The translations under genes and the position numbers were made by a program. A DNA stretch of 59,893 nucleotides, from the NCBI GenBank assembly GCA_945898055.1, contig CAMDGV010000022.1, forward strand, positions 1 through 59,893. The letters are read 5' to 3'. Under the pieces are notes generated by a model. It saw only the letters and a program-made list of their open reading frames with translations, was not told where the DNA came from and did not search any database. Shown one piece after another: positions 16,729 through 26,117 of this stretch (the first letter of the stretch is position 1; every line of letters begins with the position of its first letter). This DNA comes from Akkermansia muciniphila (GTDB taxonomy: Bacteria; Verrucomicrobiota; Verrucomicrobiia; Limisphaerales; UBA9464).

Positions 16729-19317
16729 TTGAATCCTTTGACGCCTAATCCCAGAGCTCGAGTCACTGTCGACGGCAAATTTTTTCGGCTTGATGGGCGT
16801 AAATTTCATCCCAAAGGCGTCACCTACGGACCCTTAACTCCCGATGACTTAGGTAACCATTTTACCAACAGAGAGATTACCTCCCGCGACTTCCTCCAAA
16901 TCTGCTCACTTGGGGCAAATCTAATCCGAGTTTATCACGTCCCTCCGAGGTGGTTTTTAGATCTCGCCCTTGCCCACGGTCTGCGCCTTTTGGTGGATGT
17001 TCCTTGGAATCGAAATCTTTGCTTTCTTGATTCGGTCGAATCTCGAGAGACGGCCCTGCAGGCTGTTCGAAATGCGGCGCGAGATTGCGCGGCTCATCCA
17101 GCGCTCTTCGCCCTGAGTGTGGTTAATGAGATCCCTGCTGATGTCGTTCGATGGAGTGGTTCGGCAAATGTCGAGCATTTCATCAATAGGTTAGTGCAGG
17201 CCGCCAAGAGCGAAGACGCTGAACTGCTCTGCACTTTCGGTAACTTTCCCACCACCGAATTTCTCCGTCCCGACTTCATCGATTTTCACTGCTACAACCT
17301 CTACTTGCACGAACGTCAACCTTTCGAAAATTACCTAGCTCGATTGCAGATGCTGACTGAGACCAAGCCTCTGATGCTTGGTGAATTTGGGGTCGATACC
17401 CTCCGTGAAGGGGAGTCGACCCAGGCAGAAATCCTCACTTGGAAAATTGAAAGTGCTTTTCGCGGTGGTTGTGCTGGGGTGGTGGTGTACTCGTTTACCG
17501 ATGAGTGGTGGAATAACGGTCGGCAAATCCTCGATTGGGCCTTTGGCTTAACCCGCTATGATCGCTCACCCAAGGCGTCCTTTAAGGCGGTTCGAGACTG
17601 CTACAAAGTTGCCCCTTGGTTTCCGTTGCCCAGCACCCCTCGCGTTTCGGTGGTGGTGGCTAGCTACAACGGTGCAGCCACCCTGAAAACCTGCCTTCAA
17701 TCCCTCGAGAATCTTAATTATTCCAATTACGAAGTCCTCCTCGTCGACGACGGATCGACCGATTCCACCCCCTCGATTGCAGCCACGTTTCCAGGCATCC
17801 GTACCTTCCGACATTTGGTCAATAAAGGGCTCAGTTGCGCCCGTAATACCGGCATCGAAGCCGCCACCGGCGAGATCGTCGCCTTTACCGACTCAGACTG
17901 CCGCGCGGATGAAGACTGGCTGTATCATCTGGTCGGCGATCTGGTTCGCTCGCGCTTCACTGGCATCGGGGGACCCAATTTCTTGCCACCCGATGATTCT
18001 CCGACGGCTGCAGTCGTGATGGTGTCGCCGGGAGGTCCAGCGCACGTCATGCTCACCGATCGTGTGGCTGAACATATTCCTGGCTGCAATATGGCCTTCT
18101 ACCGATGGGCATTACAGGAAATTGGAGGCTTTAACCCCATCTACCGGCGGGCCGGAGACGATGTCGACATCTGCTGGCGACTCCAACAACAGGGATACCG
18201 CATTGGATTCAGTCCGGCGGGTTTCGTTTGGCACTATCGGCGCAATTCTCTCACCGCTTATTTGCGTCAACAATCCGGTTATGGCGAAGCCGAGGCCCTA
18301 CTCGAACAGCGGCATCCCGAAAACTTTAACCGTTTCGGCGGATCCATGTGGCAGGGGCGCATTTATACCCCCGCTCGGATCGGCGTCGAAACTCGGCGCC
18401 CAGTAATCTACCATGGCATGTTCGGTAGCGCTCCCTTCCAAAGCATTTACACCCGGGACACCAGCCTGATGCTCATCATCGGCACTAGCTTGGAGTTCCA
18501 CGTCTTGGTCACCACCCCCATTCTTGTAATCAGCGCTGTTGTGCCTTTCGTCTGGACCTTGGGAGTGGTCAGTCTGCTGTTTTCATTAACCCTCTGTATC
18601 ACCGCCGCCTGCCAAGCTAAACTCCCCCTAAACCGCCGTCGATTCTGGTCCAAGCCCATGGTGGCTTTTCTTTTCTTCCTTCAGCCGATCGTTCGTGGAT
18701 GGGCTCGGCATCGGGGTAATCTTCTTGATCGCCAACGTCCTCTAAGCACGCGTGAAACCCTCGAATCTCTCAGTCTTGTCGATCGTGAAGAAGCTCTTCA
18801 AGTGCTTCTTTATTGGGCTGAAAAGGGCTTGGATCGTATGCGATTCCTGCAACGGATGCTGGCACGTCTCGATGCACTCGGTTGGCAAAATAAACCCGAT
18901 GCCGGTTGGAGCCCGTTCGATGTCGAAATCTACGGCTCGCGCTGGGCTCGATTACAAGTGCTGACCGCGGTCGAATATCATGAAGGCAATCGACAAATGT
19001 TACGCTGCCGAATCCGTTCGCAATGGAGTTCTTTCGCTCGGGTTATCTTCGCTTCCATCGTCGGCGGCGAACTGCTTTTTATCGGTGTCGTCAGCCGTCT
19101 CCAAGGCTTACCTCCCATTGACCCCTTCTCGACCTTACCCGCAGTCTCCCGCTTCTTACACCATTGGCCTTGGCTTATTCTGCTCTCCCTCTGGCTCTTG
19201 GCTTGGAAACTCAACCACGCTCAACGAGAACTCCATCGCCTCGTCGTCGCTTTTCTAGACGATTGCGCCAAAGAATTTAGCCTTGTCCGAATCTCAAAGC
19301 CGACGATTGATGGCTAA
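16729..19317 (+). CDS. Glycoside hydrolase-like domain fused to a GT2 glycosyltransferase with membrane segments
   Basis: 862 residues, TTG start (16729 or 16738; there is no ATG upstream in frame). Residues about 12-295 are a TIM-barrel of GH2/GH5 type, with a likely acid/base Glu134 in VVNEIPAD and nucleophile Glu219 in LMLGEFGVD. Residues about 305-560 are a family 2 glycosyltransferase: VSVVVASYNG, VDDGSTD (Asp340-341), the metal-binding DSD at 388-390, and GDDVDICWRLQQQGYRI. Membrane segments follow near 575-600 and 615-650 and again near 760 and 800. A GT with an apparent hydrolase on one chain may build and trim or release an extracellular polysaccharide. The barrel could also act only as a sugar-binding module. 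It is not a cellulose synthase: no QxxRW is seen. Confidence 0.85.
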   Translation: MNPLTPNPRARVTVDGKFFRLDGRKFHPKGVTYGPLTPDDLGNHFTNREITSRDFLQICSLGANLIRVYHVPPRWFLDLALAHGLRLLVDVPWNRNLCFLDSVESRETALQAVRNAARDCAAHPALFALSVVNEIPADVVRWSGSANVEHFINRLVQAAKSEDAELLCTFGNFPTTEFLRPDFIDFHCYNLYLHERQPFENYLARLQMLTETKPLMLGEFGVDTLREGESTQAEILTWKIESAFRGGCAGVVVYSFTDEWWNNGRQILDWAFGLTRYDRSPKASFKAVRDCYKVAPWFPLPSTPRVSVVVASYNGAATLKTCLQSLENLNYSNYEVLLVDDGSTDSTPSIAATFPGIRTFRHLVNKGLSCARNTGIEAATGEIVAFTDSDCRADEDWLYHLVGDLVRSRFTGIGGPNFLPPDDSPTAAVVMVSPGGPAHVMLTDRVAEHIPGCNMAFYRWALQEIGGFNPIYRRAGDDVDICWRLQQQGYRIGFSPAGFVWHYRRNSLTAYLRQQSGYGEAEALLEQRHPENFNRFGGSMWQGRIYTPARIGVETRRPVIYHGMFGSAPFQSIYTRDTSLMLIIGTSLEFHVLVTTPILVISAVVPFVWTLGVVSLLFSLTLCITAACQAKLPLNRRRFWSKPMVAFLFFLQPIVRGWARHRGNLLDRQRPLSTRETLESLSLVDREEALQVLLYWAEKGLDRMRFLQRMLARLDALGWQNKPDAGWSPFDVEIYGSRWARLQVLTAVEYHEGNRQMLRCRIRSQWSSFARVIFASIVGGELLFIGVVSRLQGLPPIDPFSTLPAVSRFLHHWPWLILLSLWLLAWKLNHAQRELHRLVVAFLDDCAKEFSLVRISKPTIDG

Positions 19318-19529
19318 CCACCCTCGTTCGCCTCGAACTCTCCAACCGAGCTCTTGGTCCTCGGTTAGGCCTACTGAGCGGATTGGTGGATTTCAGAAAG
19401 TTGAGGGCAGGATTTTCTGGGGTTTTCGGAGGGGAACTCCCCTAGGTCTCCACGACCTACCGAAACATACTCAACCCCATTCAAAGCTGTCCTCGTGGGC
19501 AGCGGTTAGGCTGCTGTCATCCTAGTAAA
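19318..19529. other. Convergent intergenic region with hairpins
   Basis: Between the ends of the GH-GT2 gene and DUF1501. Two hairpins are visible: AACCGAG / CTCGGTT (19344-19366) and AGGGG-AACT-CCCCT (about 19430-19443). Neither has a proper T run, so both are only possible terminators for the two converging genes. Confidence 0.4.
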
Positions 19530-20999
19530 TTAGGTCAAAATCGGTCTCACTACCTGACCGTGTACATCGGTCAAACGACGTTTCACTCCATTGTGATAAA
19601 AGGTCAATTTCTCGTGATCAATGCCCAGTAAATGGAGAATCGTCGCGTGAAAATCTGGAATGGTTACGATGTTCTCGCCCACGGCATAACCAATCTCGTC
19701 TGAGGCCCCGTAACGATAGCCCGGCTTCACCCCAGCCCCACCCATAAAGCAAGTAAAGGCGGTCGGATGATGATCCCTCCCTGAAGCCCCCACACCTTGA
19801 GTGGCCGGACCACGACCAAACTCGGTTGACCAAACAAAGAGGGTGTCTTCAAACATCCCTCGCTGTTTTAAATCCTGAATCAGTGCGGCCACAGGTTTAT
19901 CCATGGTCGCTGCTTGAGTATCGTGGTTTTCTCGTAGATTTTCGTGACCATCCCAATTGATCCGCGGACTCCCAAAAGCACCCCCATTGATTATCTGCAC
20001 AAACCGAACCCCTCGCTCAAGGAGTCGTCGCGCCATCAGACAATTCTTCCCGAAACCTTTATTTGCTTCCTCATTGATTCCGTACATCCGTTTGGTTAAT
20101 TCCGACTCTGCTTCCAAACGAGTGGCCTCAGGAATACTCGACTGCATTCGCGCGGCCAGTTCGTAGGAACGTAGCCGCGCAGCAAACGCTTGATCACCGG
20201 GACTCGAGGCCGCAAATTCCTGATTCATCGATTCCAACAATCGCATATCGGCGTGCCGGTCTGACACACTGATCGTGCTTGGCAAACGGAGATCAGCCAC
20301 CGGTTCAGTTGATTGAGTTCGAAAGGGAACGCCTTGATGATTCGCCGGCAGAAAACCTGATGTCCAATTGATCGAACCGCCTGCCGGTAACCCGCGCGGA
20401 TCTGGCAACACCACGAAAGTCGGTAGATTTTCATTTTCGGTTCCTAATCCATAACTCAACCAAGCGCCCATACAAGGGAAGCCATTCAGGGTGAACCCAC
20501 TATTCATCTGAAAGGTGGCTGGTGTATGGTTATTACTCTTGGCATACATCGAATGAATGAAACAGAGGTCATCCACGCACCCTGCCAAATGGGGTAACAA
20601 ATCACTCACCCAAGCACCGCTCTGGCCCCGCTGACGAAACGGATAAACACTTTTCATCAACATGCCAGGTTGACCAAAGAAACCAAGGTTCTCCCCACGA
20701 CCCACCATCGCCTTACCATGCATCCGCTCCAGTTCAGGTTTATAATCGAAGGTGTCGAGATGACTCACTCCGCCACAGCAAAACACTTGAACCACACGTT
20801 TCGCCTTAGCCGCAAACAAGGGTACTCGAAGTGACTCGTTTGCTGAATCGACCGATGCTACTCCCGCCTCACGGCTCATCAACCAAGCCAATGCCACACT
20901 CCCTAAACCGCCCACTGAATTCGACAGGAAGTTTCGTCGAGAAAGATCGGTGGCGGATGAAGAGGAATTCATTGCAAAATCAAGCCTGTTACTGGACAT
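19530..20999 (-). CDS. DUF1501 family protein (Tat-exported)
   Basis: 489 residues from the ATG at 20999, which has GGAG seven bases upstream and overlaps the stop region of the preceding gene by 11 bases. An internal ATG at 20972 is the alternative. The N-terminus carries a twin-arginine signal (SRRNFLSNSVGG). The body is a typical DUF1501: CCGGVSHLDTFDYKPEL, SMYAKSNNHTPATFQMNSGF, ERGVRFVQIINGG, WSTEFGRGPATQG, HHPTAFTCFMGGAGVKPG. DUF1501 is related to the alkaline phosphatase/sulfatase fold and is nearly always paired with DUF1549-DUF1553 proteins in Planctomycetes and Verrucomicrobia; the biochemical role is not established. Translational coupling with the gene upstream supports a two-protein unit. 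Confidence 0.9.
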   Translation of the reverse strand: MSSNRLDFAMNSSSSATDLSRRNFLSNSVGGLGSVALAWLMSREAGVASVDSANESLRVPLFAAKAKRVVQVFCCGGVSHLDTFDYKPELERMHGKAMVGRGENLGFFGQPGMLMKSVYPFRQRGQSGAWVSDLLPHLAGCVDDLCFIHSMYAKSNNHTPATFQMNSGFTLNGFPCMGAWLSYGLGTENENLPTFVVLPDPRGLPAGGSINWTSGFLPANHQGVPFRTQSTEPVADLRLPSTISVSDRHADMRLLESMNQEFAASSPGDQAFAARLRSYELAARMQSSIPEATRLEAESELTKRMYGINEEANKGFGKNCLMARRLLERGVRFVQIINGGAFGSPRINWDGHENLRENHDTQAATMDKPVAALIQDLKQRGMFEDTLFVWSTEFGRGPATQGVGASGRDHHPTAFTCFMGGAGVKPGYRYGASDEIGYAVGENIVTIPDFHATILHLLGIDHEKLTFYHNGVKRRLTDVHGQVVRPILT

Positions 21000-23736
21000 A
21001 AACAAACTCCGTTGAATTAAGCAAAACCCAACAAACATGGACGAGACCGCGTTCCCCTGCCGCAGATTGCGCGCGATTCAATTCCTGGGGAGAAGCTGGG
21101 TGCCCCAAGGCGAGCCTCCATGCCTGATCGACAGCCTGACTGACATTATTACCGGCTAACCGCAGGGATCGTTGCGCTAACCCCTCCGCCTGCCTTTGCA
21201 CAAAGGACCCATTCATCAAGCCCAGCGCCTGCAATGGCGTGGTGGTCACACCACGGCGTGGAGTCTTTACCGAAGGATCTGGACAATCAAACGCCTCCAA
21301 AAGCGGCTCCTTCCCTGAACTAATATTCATTCGATAAACGGTTCGTCGATTATACTCAGGCTCGCCTTTGTCAAAAAGATGATAAAAAGTCGCCCCATAT
21401 TGGGTGGTTGTAAAAGACCGAAAACTAGCTCCGCCCACTTGTAGATTAATCTGGTCGCTAACAAGTAACATCGCATCGCGAACCGCCTCTGCCTCCAGTC
21501 GACGTGGAGGAAACCGCCACATTAGTTGAGCATCCGCATCCAACGCCGCCGCTTCCGCGCGAAAAGCCGACGACTGACGGTAAGTATCGGACAAAAGAAT
21601 GATCCGGTGGAGCGCCTTGACACTCCATCCAGAGTCGATGAATTCCGAAGCCAACCAATCCAAGAGTTCGGGATGACTCGGCGCGGCTCCACTCCTCCCG
21701 AAGTCACTGGGAGTTCCCACCAATCCTTGACCAAAATGATACTGCCAAACCCGATTCGCCATCACTCGTGCCGGCAGTGGATTGCTGGGATCGGAAAGCC
21801 ATTCAGCAAATTTTAAACGCCGATCCCCCTCGGGGGCCTCCGCTTCAAGCCCAAATTCAGACGTTGCTATCCGGATCGCAGATAAGCCCGCCGGACGCAC
21901 TAGATCCCCAGGAGATTTGACGTCTCCACGCTTGAGGAGCCGGGTCCCTGCCGGTTGCTGACGCGTTCCCGCATAGACGGTGGGAACCGACTGGCTTTCC
22001 AACGCCACTCCTTCCCTCGATCGAGCGACTTTTTCTAAGGCTGTTGATCGTTGTCGCCGCTGCTTCTCATCCAATTCTGCCAACAATTCCGACTGAGAAA
22101 TAATCAGACCCCTGTCTGCCTTAAAGCTCTGCTCAACCTCCGCCGCACTCAGTGCTCGGTCATGGAGAAACGCTTGTCGCACTGCACCCGTCAGCCACAC
22201 CCGCCCCGAGGTCGCATGCCGCCGGCCAAGCACAATCCTCGCTGATCCCGCTGGGAAGACCTTCAAGGGCACGCCAGGATCATAGCTACTCCCATACGGT
22301 TTGCCATTTCTGTAAAGCGCGATGCGGTTGTCCGCCGAATAGACTGCGGCCATATGAACCCACCCTCCCACAGCCGTCTCTTCCAAAGGCCCATCCACAT
22401 CACGCGTCCTCGCAAAACCTTCACTCCCCGCCATCCATTTCCGTCTCTGTCGCTCCCCAAAAACAAGCGCGTCAAAAACACGGCCGTCACTGCTCTCTAA
22501 TGAAATGGCCGCCCCACCCTCTTGCTCCAAATCCGACAACGACACCCACACGGCCAAGGTCTTTTCTCGAATCTCGCGCGGCAACGGACGCGTCTCAAAA
22601 TAGGCACCCGCCACCGGCAACTGTAGGCGGTTATTCTCGACTTTAGCCCCCCCCTTCACCTCTCCGGGCATCACCGTCGTCACCGCTCCGTCAAAAGTCC
22701 AATGAGCCATCGGAACGGGGCCCGCTACCGAAACTACCCTCGAGACGGGGCGCTTCAAAGTGGCCCGCCGTAACCCTTCTGCTTCGATCTGACGAATCAC
22801 CGCTTCGGCCTCACCTAGTTGGCCCTGCCAAGCCACTCGACGCGCGAGCCGTGACGCAGATTCCTCAGCCCCTTCCACCGATCTTTCCCCATGTTTAACC
22901 CCCTCAAACACCGCTTTAACTCGGTAATAATCCACGGTCGGGATCGGATCAAATTTGTGATCATGACACCGTGCGCAATTAACCGTCAGCCCTAGAAATG
23001 TCTGTCCAACCACACTCACCAGATCCTCCATTTCCTCCTCACGAGTAATAGCTTTTTGCGTGGCATTCGCTTGAGAATTTCCAGCCAGATCATAGGGACC
23101 TGAAACTAACAGACTGGCTCCGATAATCCCTTCGCTCGTGACGGGCCGCATGACGTCCCCAGCAATCTGCTCACGCATAAAAAGATCGTAGGGCTTATCT
23201 TTGTTAAAACTATCAATGACATAATCTCGATAAGGCCACGCTGAACTCCGAAAATGGTCATATTCAAACCCCTGACTCTCAGTGTACCGCACGACATCCA
23301 ACCAATGCCTCGCCCATCGCTCCCCATAACGAGGTGATGCCAATAATCGATCCACACTCCGCTCATACCCTCGACTTGGCGACTCCTGCAAAAAGGTTTC
23401 AATCTCTTCGGTCGAAGGCGGCAAACCCGTCAAATCATAGCTCAACCGCCGCAGCAAAATGGACGGCGCTGCCGGCGGGTTCAAGGTCAACCCTTTCGCT
23501 CTCAATCGTTCGCCGATTAACCCATCAATCGGATTGCCATTCTGAGGAGGAATTGGCCTCCGGATCGGTCGATAGGCCCAGTGTATCTCGTTCGTCGACT
23601 TCGACTCCTCGCCCACTACCGTCTCACCTAACACCACCAAAAAAAAAGAGATAATTGTTCGCCAAAACAAACGCCAAAGGGCACGCACACCCTGAAGAAA
23701 GTCCTTGGTGATGGGGGGGAAGAGAGGTGTCTGCAA
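20989..23736 (-). CDS. DUF1549-LamG-DUF1553 protein
   Basis: 915 residues from TTG 23736; a GTG at 23688 would give a tidier signal peptide (MRALWRLFWRTIISFFLVV). The N-terminal 45 residues are an export signal. DUF1549 spans about 65-285 and includes a heme-c type CxxCH in NCARCHDHKFDPI (Cys254, Cys257, His258). A LamG/concanavalin-like insert spans about 340-540 (AHWTFDG, IALYRNGKPYGSS, DRALSAAEVEQSF). DUF1553 spans about 620-880 (RVMANRVWQYHFGQGLV, RQSSAFR, FDCPDPSVKTPRRGVTTTPLQAL). The usual N-terminal PSC1 cytochrome domain is missing. The LamG insert suggests binding of a polysaccharide. It is coupled to DUF1501. Confidence 0.9.
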   Translation of the reverse strand: MQTPLFPPITKDFLQGVRALWRLFWRTIISFFLVVLGETVVGEESKSTNEIHWAYRPIRRPIPPQNGNPIDGLIGERLRAKGLTLNPPAAPSILLRRLSYDLTGLPPSTEEIETFLQESPSRGYERSVDRLLASPRYGERWARHWLDVVRYTESQGFEYDHFRSSAWPYRDYVIDSFNKDKPYDLFMREQIAGDVMRPVTSEGIIGASLLVSGPYDLAGNSQANATQKAITREEEMEDLVSVVGQTFLGLTVNCARCHDHKFDPIPTVDYYRVKAVFEGVKHGERSVEGAEESASRLARRVAWQGQLGEAEAVIRQIEAEGLRRATLKRPVSRVVSVAGPVPMAHWTFDGAVTTVMPGEVKGGAKVENNRLQLPVAGAYFETRPLPREIREKTLAVWVSLSDLEQEGGAAISLESSDGRVFDALVFGERQRRKWMAGSEGFARTRDVDGPLEETAVGGWVHMAAVYSADNRIALYRNGKPYGSSYDPGVPLKVFPAGSARIVLGRRHATSGRVWLTGAVRQAFLHDRALSAAEVEQSFKADRGLIISQSELLAELDEKQRRQRSTALEKVARSREGVALESQSVPTVYAGTRQQPAGTRLLKRGDVKSPGDLVRPAGLSAIRIATSEFGLEAEAPEGDRRLKFAEWLSDPSNPLPARVMANRVWQYHFGQGLVGTPSDFGRSGAAPSHPELLDWLASEFIDSGWSVKALHRIILLSDTYRQSSAFRAEAAALDADAQLMWRFPPRRLEAEAVRDAMLLVSDQINLQVGGASFRSFTTTQYGATFYHLFDKGEPEYNRRTVYRMNISSGKEPLLEAFDCPDPSVKTPRRGVTTTPLQALGLMNGSFVQRQAEGLAQRSLRLAGNNVSQAVDQAWRLALGHPASPQELNRAQSAAGERGLVHVCWVLLNSTEFVYVQ

Positions 23737-24089
23737 TGTGATAATCCAATCTCGGGCTGAACCCGATTTTACCTGAAAAATATTTCTCCAAGCACTAAAA
23801 AATTACGCGGCTGTCAGCTCAGATTGGCCACCAATTCCAGTTGATTTGTCAACAGGTTTTACACAGGTTTTGCATTCTCGTACCCGCTATTTTTAGACGA
23901 GGATGAATCCACTAAAAGGCGACAGAGCAAGGCCCGTTCCAATGGCAAGGGAAGTTGGCCCCTCAGAAGAACCCAAGAGAGGATTGTTCTAATGGTAAAC
24001 TTGATTGGGTCTTAGTTGACTCAATGAGTGAGGAATCAAATCAGTGCTAGAAACGGGCAGAATAACGGGCAACTCCTGTTTGATCAAAG
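23737..24089. other. Intergenic region with a short direct repeat
   Basis: About 353 bases upstream of the DUF1549 gene and downstream of the efflux adaptor gene, both on the minus strand. A 9-base direct repeat ACAGGTTTT occurs at 23852 and 23863, spaced by one helical turn, which could be an operator for a regulator. No gene or RNA is seen. Confidence 0.45.
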
Positions 24090-25172
24090 TCAGCGAAGAT
24101 AAGCCGCCGCCGCAGACGCTGGAGCCAATTGGAGAGCGGCCCCTGGAAATATTTTCTTAACGCCTTCAACCACCACCCAGTCACCGGGATTGAGGCCTGA
24201 AACGACTTCGGCCTTACCCGCTAATCGGATTCCTAAAGTAATCGGCTTTAGAACAGCGTTTGTCTGCGGGCCAACAACAAAAACCGAATAACTATCACCA
24301 TTGGATAAAAGGGCAGGCTCGGGGATGACTAAAGCTGATTCTTTTAAACGAATCGACAAATCCAACTTCACAAACATACCCGCCCGTAGGTGCCCTTCCG
24401 GATTGGCAACGCGTGCCTTCACTAGCGCTGTCCGCGTGCCGGAATCTAATTCTGGCGAAATAAAAGAAACCGTTCCGGTAAAGAGGGTCGAGGGGAACGC
24501 ATCAACGCTAAACTGAATAGCTTGCCCTAACAGGATCTGACCAAGAAAGCGTTCAGGTACACTGACTTCCACTTTCATCACCGAGAGATCAACTAAGGTG
24601 GTTAAAACCGTCGCCTTGGAGATCACTTGTCCTGGGCTGACCTGTCGAGCTCCAATCGTGCCTGCAAATGGGGCAAAAATCTCAGTATCTTTTAGCATCC
24701 GACGTCGCAGTTCAACCCCGCTCTGATTCACGTTAAAAGACGCCGATGTCTGATCAAAATCTTGCTGCGAAATCAGTTTCTCGCTCAGTAACTGCTTTGC
24801 CCGATCGAGGTTCGCTCGACTCAATTCGAGTGAAGCCTCCATCTCCCGTAAGGAAGCGGCCAGCTTTGTCGTGTCGAGTGCCGCGAGAAGAGTCCCCGCA
24901 GCTACTTTTGCCCCTTCCTCAAAGCCAATCCGCTGGATCACTCCCTCTGCCTCAGATTTAACTTCGATCGATTCATTGGCAGCAAGGGTTCCCACCAAGG
25001 GTACCATCTCAGCAATGGCTTGGACCTTCGACTCGACGACCACCACGCGAAAAACTGGCAACCCACGGCCGGTGCCGCCTGAGGCAAGCGACGCCGGTTT
25101 GCAGCCCACAACAAATTCAACCGCCAAAATCACGCCTGTAAGAGCGACTAGCTTTGATAAATTAAACGACAT
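24090..25172 (-). CDS. Efflux periplasmic adaptor lipoprotein (HlyD/MFP family), orphan
   Basis: 360 residues, ATG start at 25172. The signal peptide ends in VVGC, so Cys24 is the likely lipidation site, as in AcrA-type proteins. Domains: split biotinyl-lipoyl halves (GTLAANESIEVKSEAEGVIQ and FAPFAGTIGARQVSPGQVI), an alpha-helical hairpin between them (about 115-165), a beta-barrel (VEVSVPERFLGQ, GTRTALVKARV) and a membrane-proximal domain. In RND pumps such a protein links the inner-membrane pump to an outer-membrane channel. No pump gene lies within reach on either side (353 bases of non-coding DNA downstream, pgsA upstream), so it either serves a distant transporter or is a leftover. Confidence 0.9.
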   Translation of the reverse strand: MSFNLSKLVALTGVILAVEFVVGCKPASLASGGTGRGLPVFRVVVVESKVQAIAEMVPLVGTLAANESIEVKSEAEGVIQRIGFEEGAKVAAGTLLAALDTTKLAASLREMEASLELSRANLDRAKQLLSEKLISQQDFDQTSASFNVNQSGVELRRRMLKDTEIFAPFAGTIGARQVSPGQVISKATVLTTLVDLSVMKVEVSVPERFLGQILLGQAIQFSVDAFPSTLFTGTVSFISPELDSGTRTALVKARVANPEGHLRAGMFVKLDLSIRLKESALVIPEPALLSNGDSYSVFVVGPQTNAVLKPITLGIRLAGKAEVVSGLNPGDWVVVEGVKKIFPGAALQLAPASAAAAYLR

Positions 25173-25335
25173 CTCACGCCTTCGTATTTAAAGCCACATC
25201 AGAGCAGAAGCGAAGATAAAGTCCACTACAACAGAAACCAGAAGCTCTCTCGAGCTCTGCTGTTCAATGACTGTCATCGACCGAAGACAGAGGCAGAGGT
25301 TTTTCGGCTACCTTTACCGGAGCATAACCGGAGCA

Positions 25336-25914
25336 TTACTGCCCTGGAATCGGCCCCGACCGAGGGCTCGCACTTAACTGACGAATCGCGTCACCCGCAT
25401 AGGCAATGCCCGACCAAAGGGTCATAATACCCGCCAGAACCGCGATCCAAAACTGGATCAAAACTGACAACCCCAACAAAGCCCAGATCACCACCACCAT
25501 TTGCGCCACGGTGGCTATCTTACCTGGAATACGCGGCCGAACGGTCACACTCCCACAAGTAGTGTGAATCACACACCACCCCATCACCAACAAAACGTCT
25601 CGGGTAAGAATGATCAATGGCAGCCAAATTGGTAATCGCTCCAGCCGATTCTCAGGAAGTGCGAGGAGAACAATCCCAGAAACTAAAAGAAATTTGTCTG
25701 CCAAGGGATCTAATACCCCGCCCAGTTCCGATTTCTGATGAAAACGACGGGCCACAAAACCATCAACCCCATCCAAAATCGCAACGACAGCAAAGGTGCC
25801 AAGACAAACCCAGCGAACCCAAGGAATACCGTCTTCGCGGAAACACAAAAAAGCGTAAACAAACACAGGAACCAAGAGGGTGCGAAAGAGGGTTATTTTA
25901 TTGGCAGTGGTCAT
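25336..25914 (-). CDS. pgsA: CDP-diacylglycerol--glycerol-3-phosphate 3-phosphatidyltransferase
   Basis: 192 residues, usual length. It makes phosphatidylglycerophosphate, the committed step to phosphatidylglycerol, in the inner membrane. The CDP-alcohol phosphotransferase signature is complete: Asp48-x2-Asp51-Gly52-x2-Ala55-Arg56-x8-Gly65-x3-Asp69-x3-Asp73. Membrane segments surround it (LLVPVFVYAFLCF, WLPLIILTRDVLLVM, VVVIWALLGLSVLIQFW). The start MTTANKITLFRTLL fits PgsA better than other family members. It is divergent from purN and upstream of the orphan efflux adaptor. Confidence 0.92.
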   Translation of the reverse strand: MTTANKITLFRTLLVPVFVYAFLCFREDGIPWVRWVCLGTFAVVAILDGVDGFVARRFHQKSELGGVLDPLADKFLLVSGIVLLALPENRLERLPIWLPLIILTRDVLLVMGWCVIHTTCGSVTVRPRIPGKIATVAQMVVVIWALLGLSVLIQFWIAVLAGIMTLWSGIAYAGDAIRQLSASPRSGPIPGQ

Positions 25915-26117
25915 TCAGTTTTCAAAACAAAGGCACTGCGATAATCGAACAGTCCATCTTGATTTGTCCAACGCAGTACCAAGGGTGAAATAGAGCACAC
26001 TGAAGTTGTTCGCAATCCTCCAAATCTTCCAACACAGGTAAAACAGTGCACCTCCCTCCTTCAAAATCATCAAAGCGCAAGCTTGAGATCGACGTCACCT
26101 CCTGACGTCATTGCTCT

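Noticed and set aside
22152-22646. A 164-codon plus-strand frame opposite the LamG part of the DUF1549 gene
   Set aside because: It is low-complexity (His/Pro/Ser-rich) and lies wholly inside a well-supported gene.
23852-23871. DnaA boxes or replication origin
   Set aside because: The repeats do not match TTATCCACA and no AT-rich unwinding region or dnaA/dnaN gene is near.
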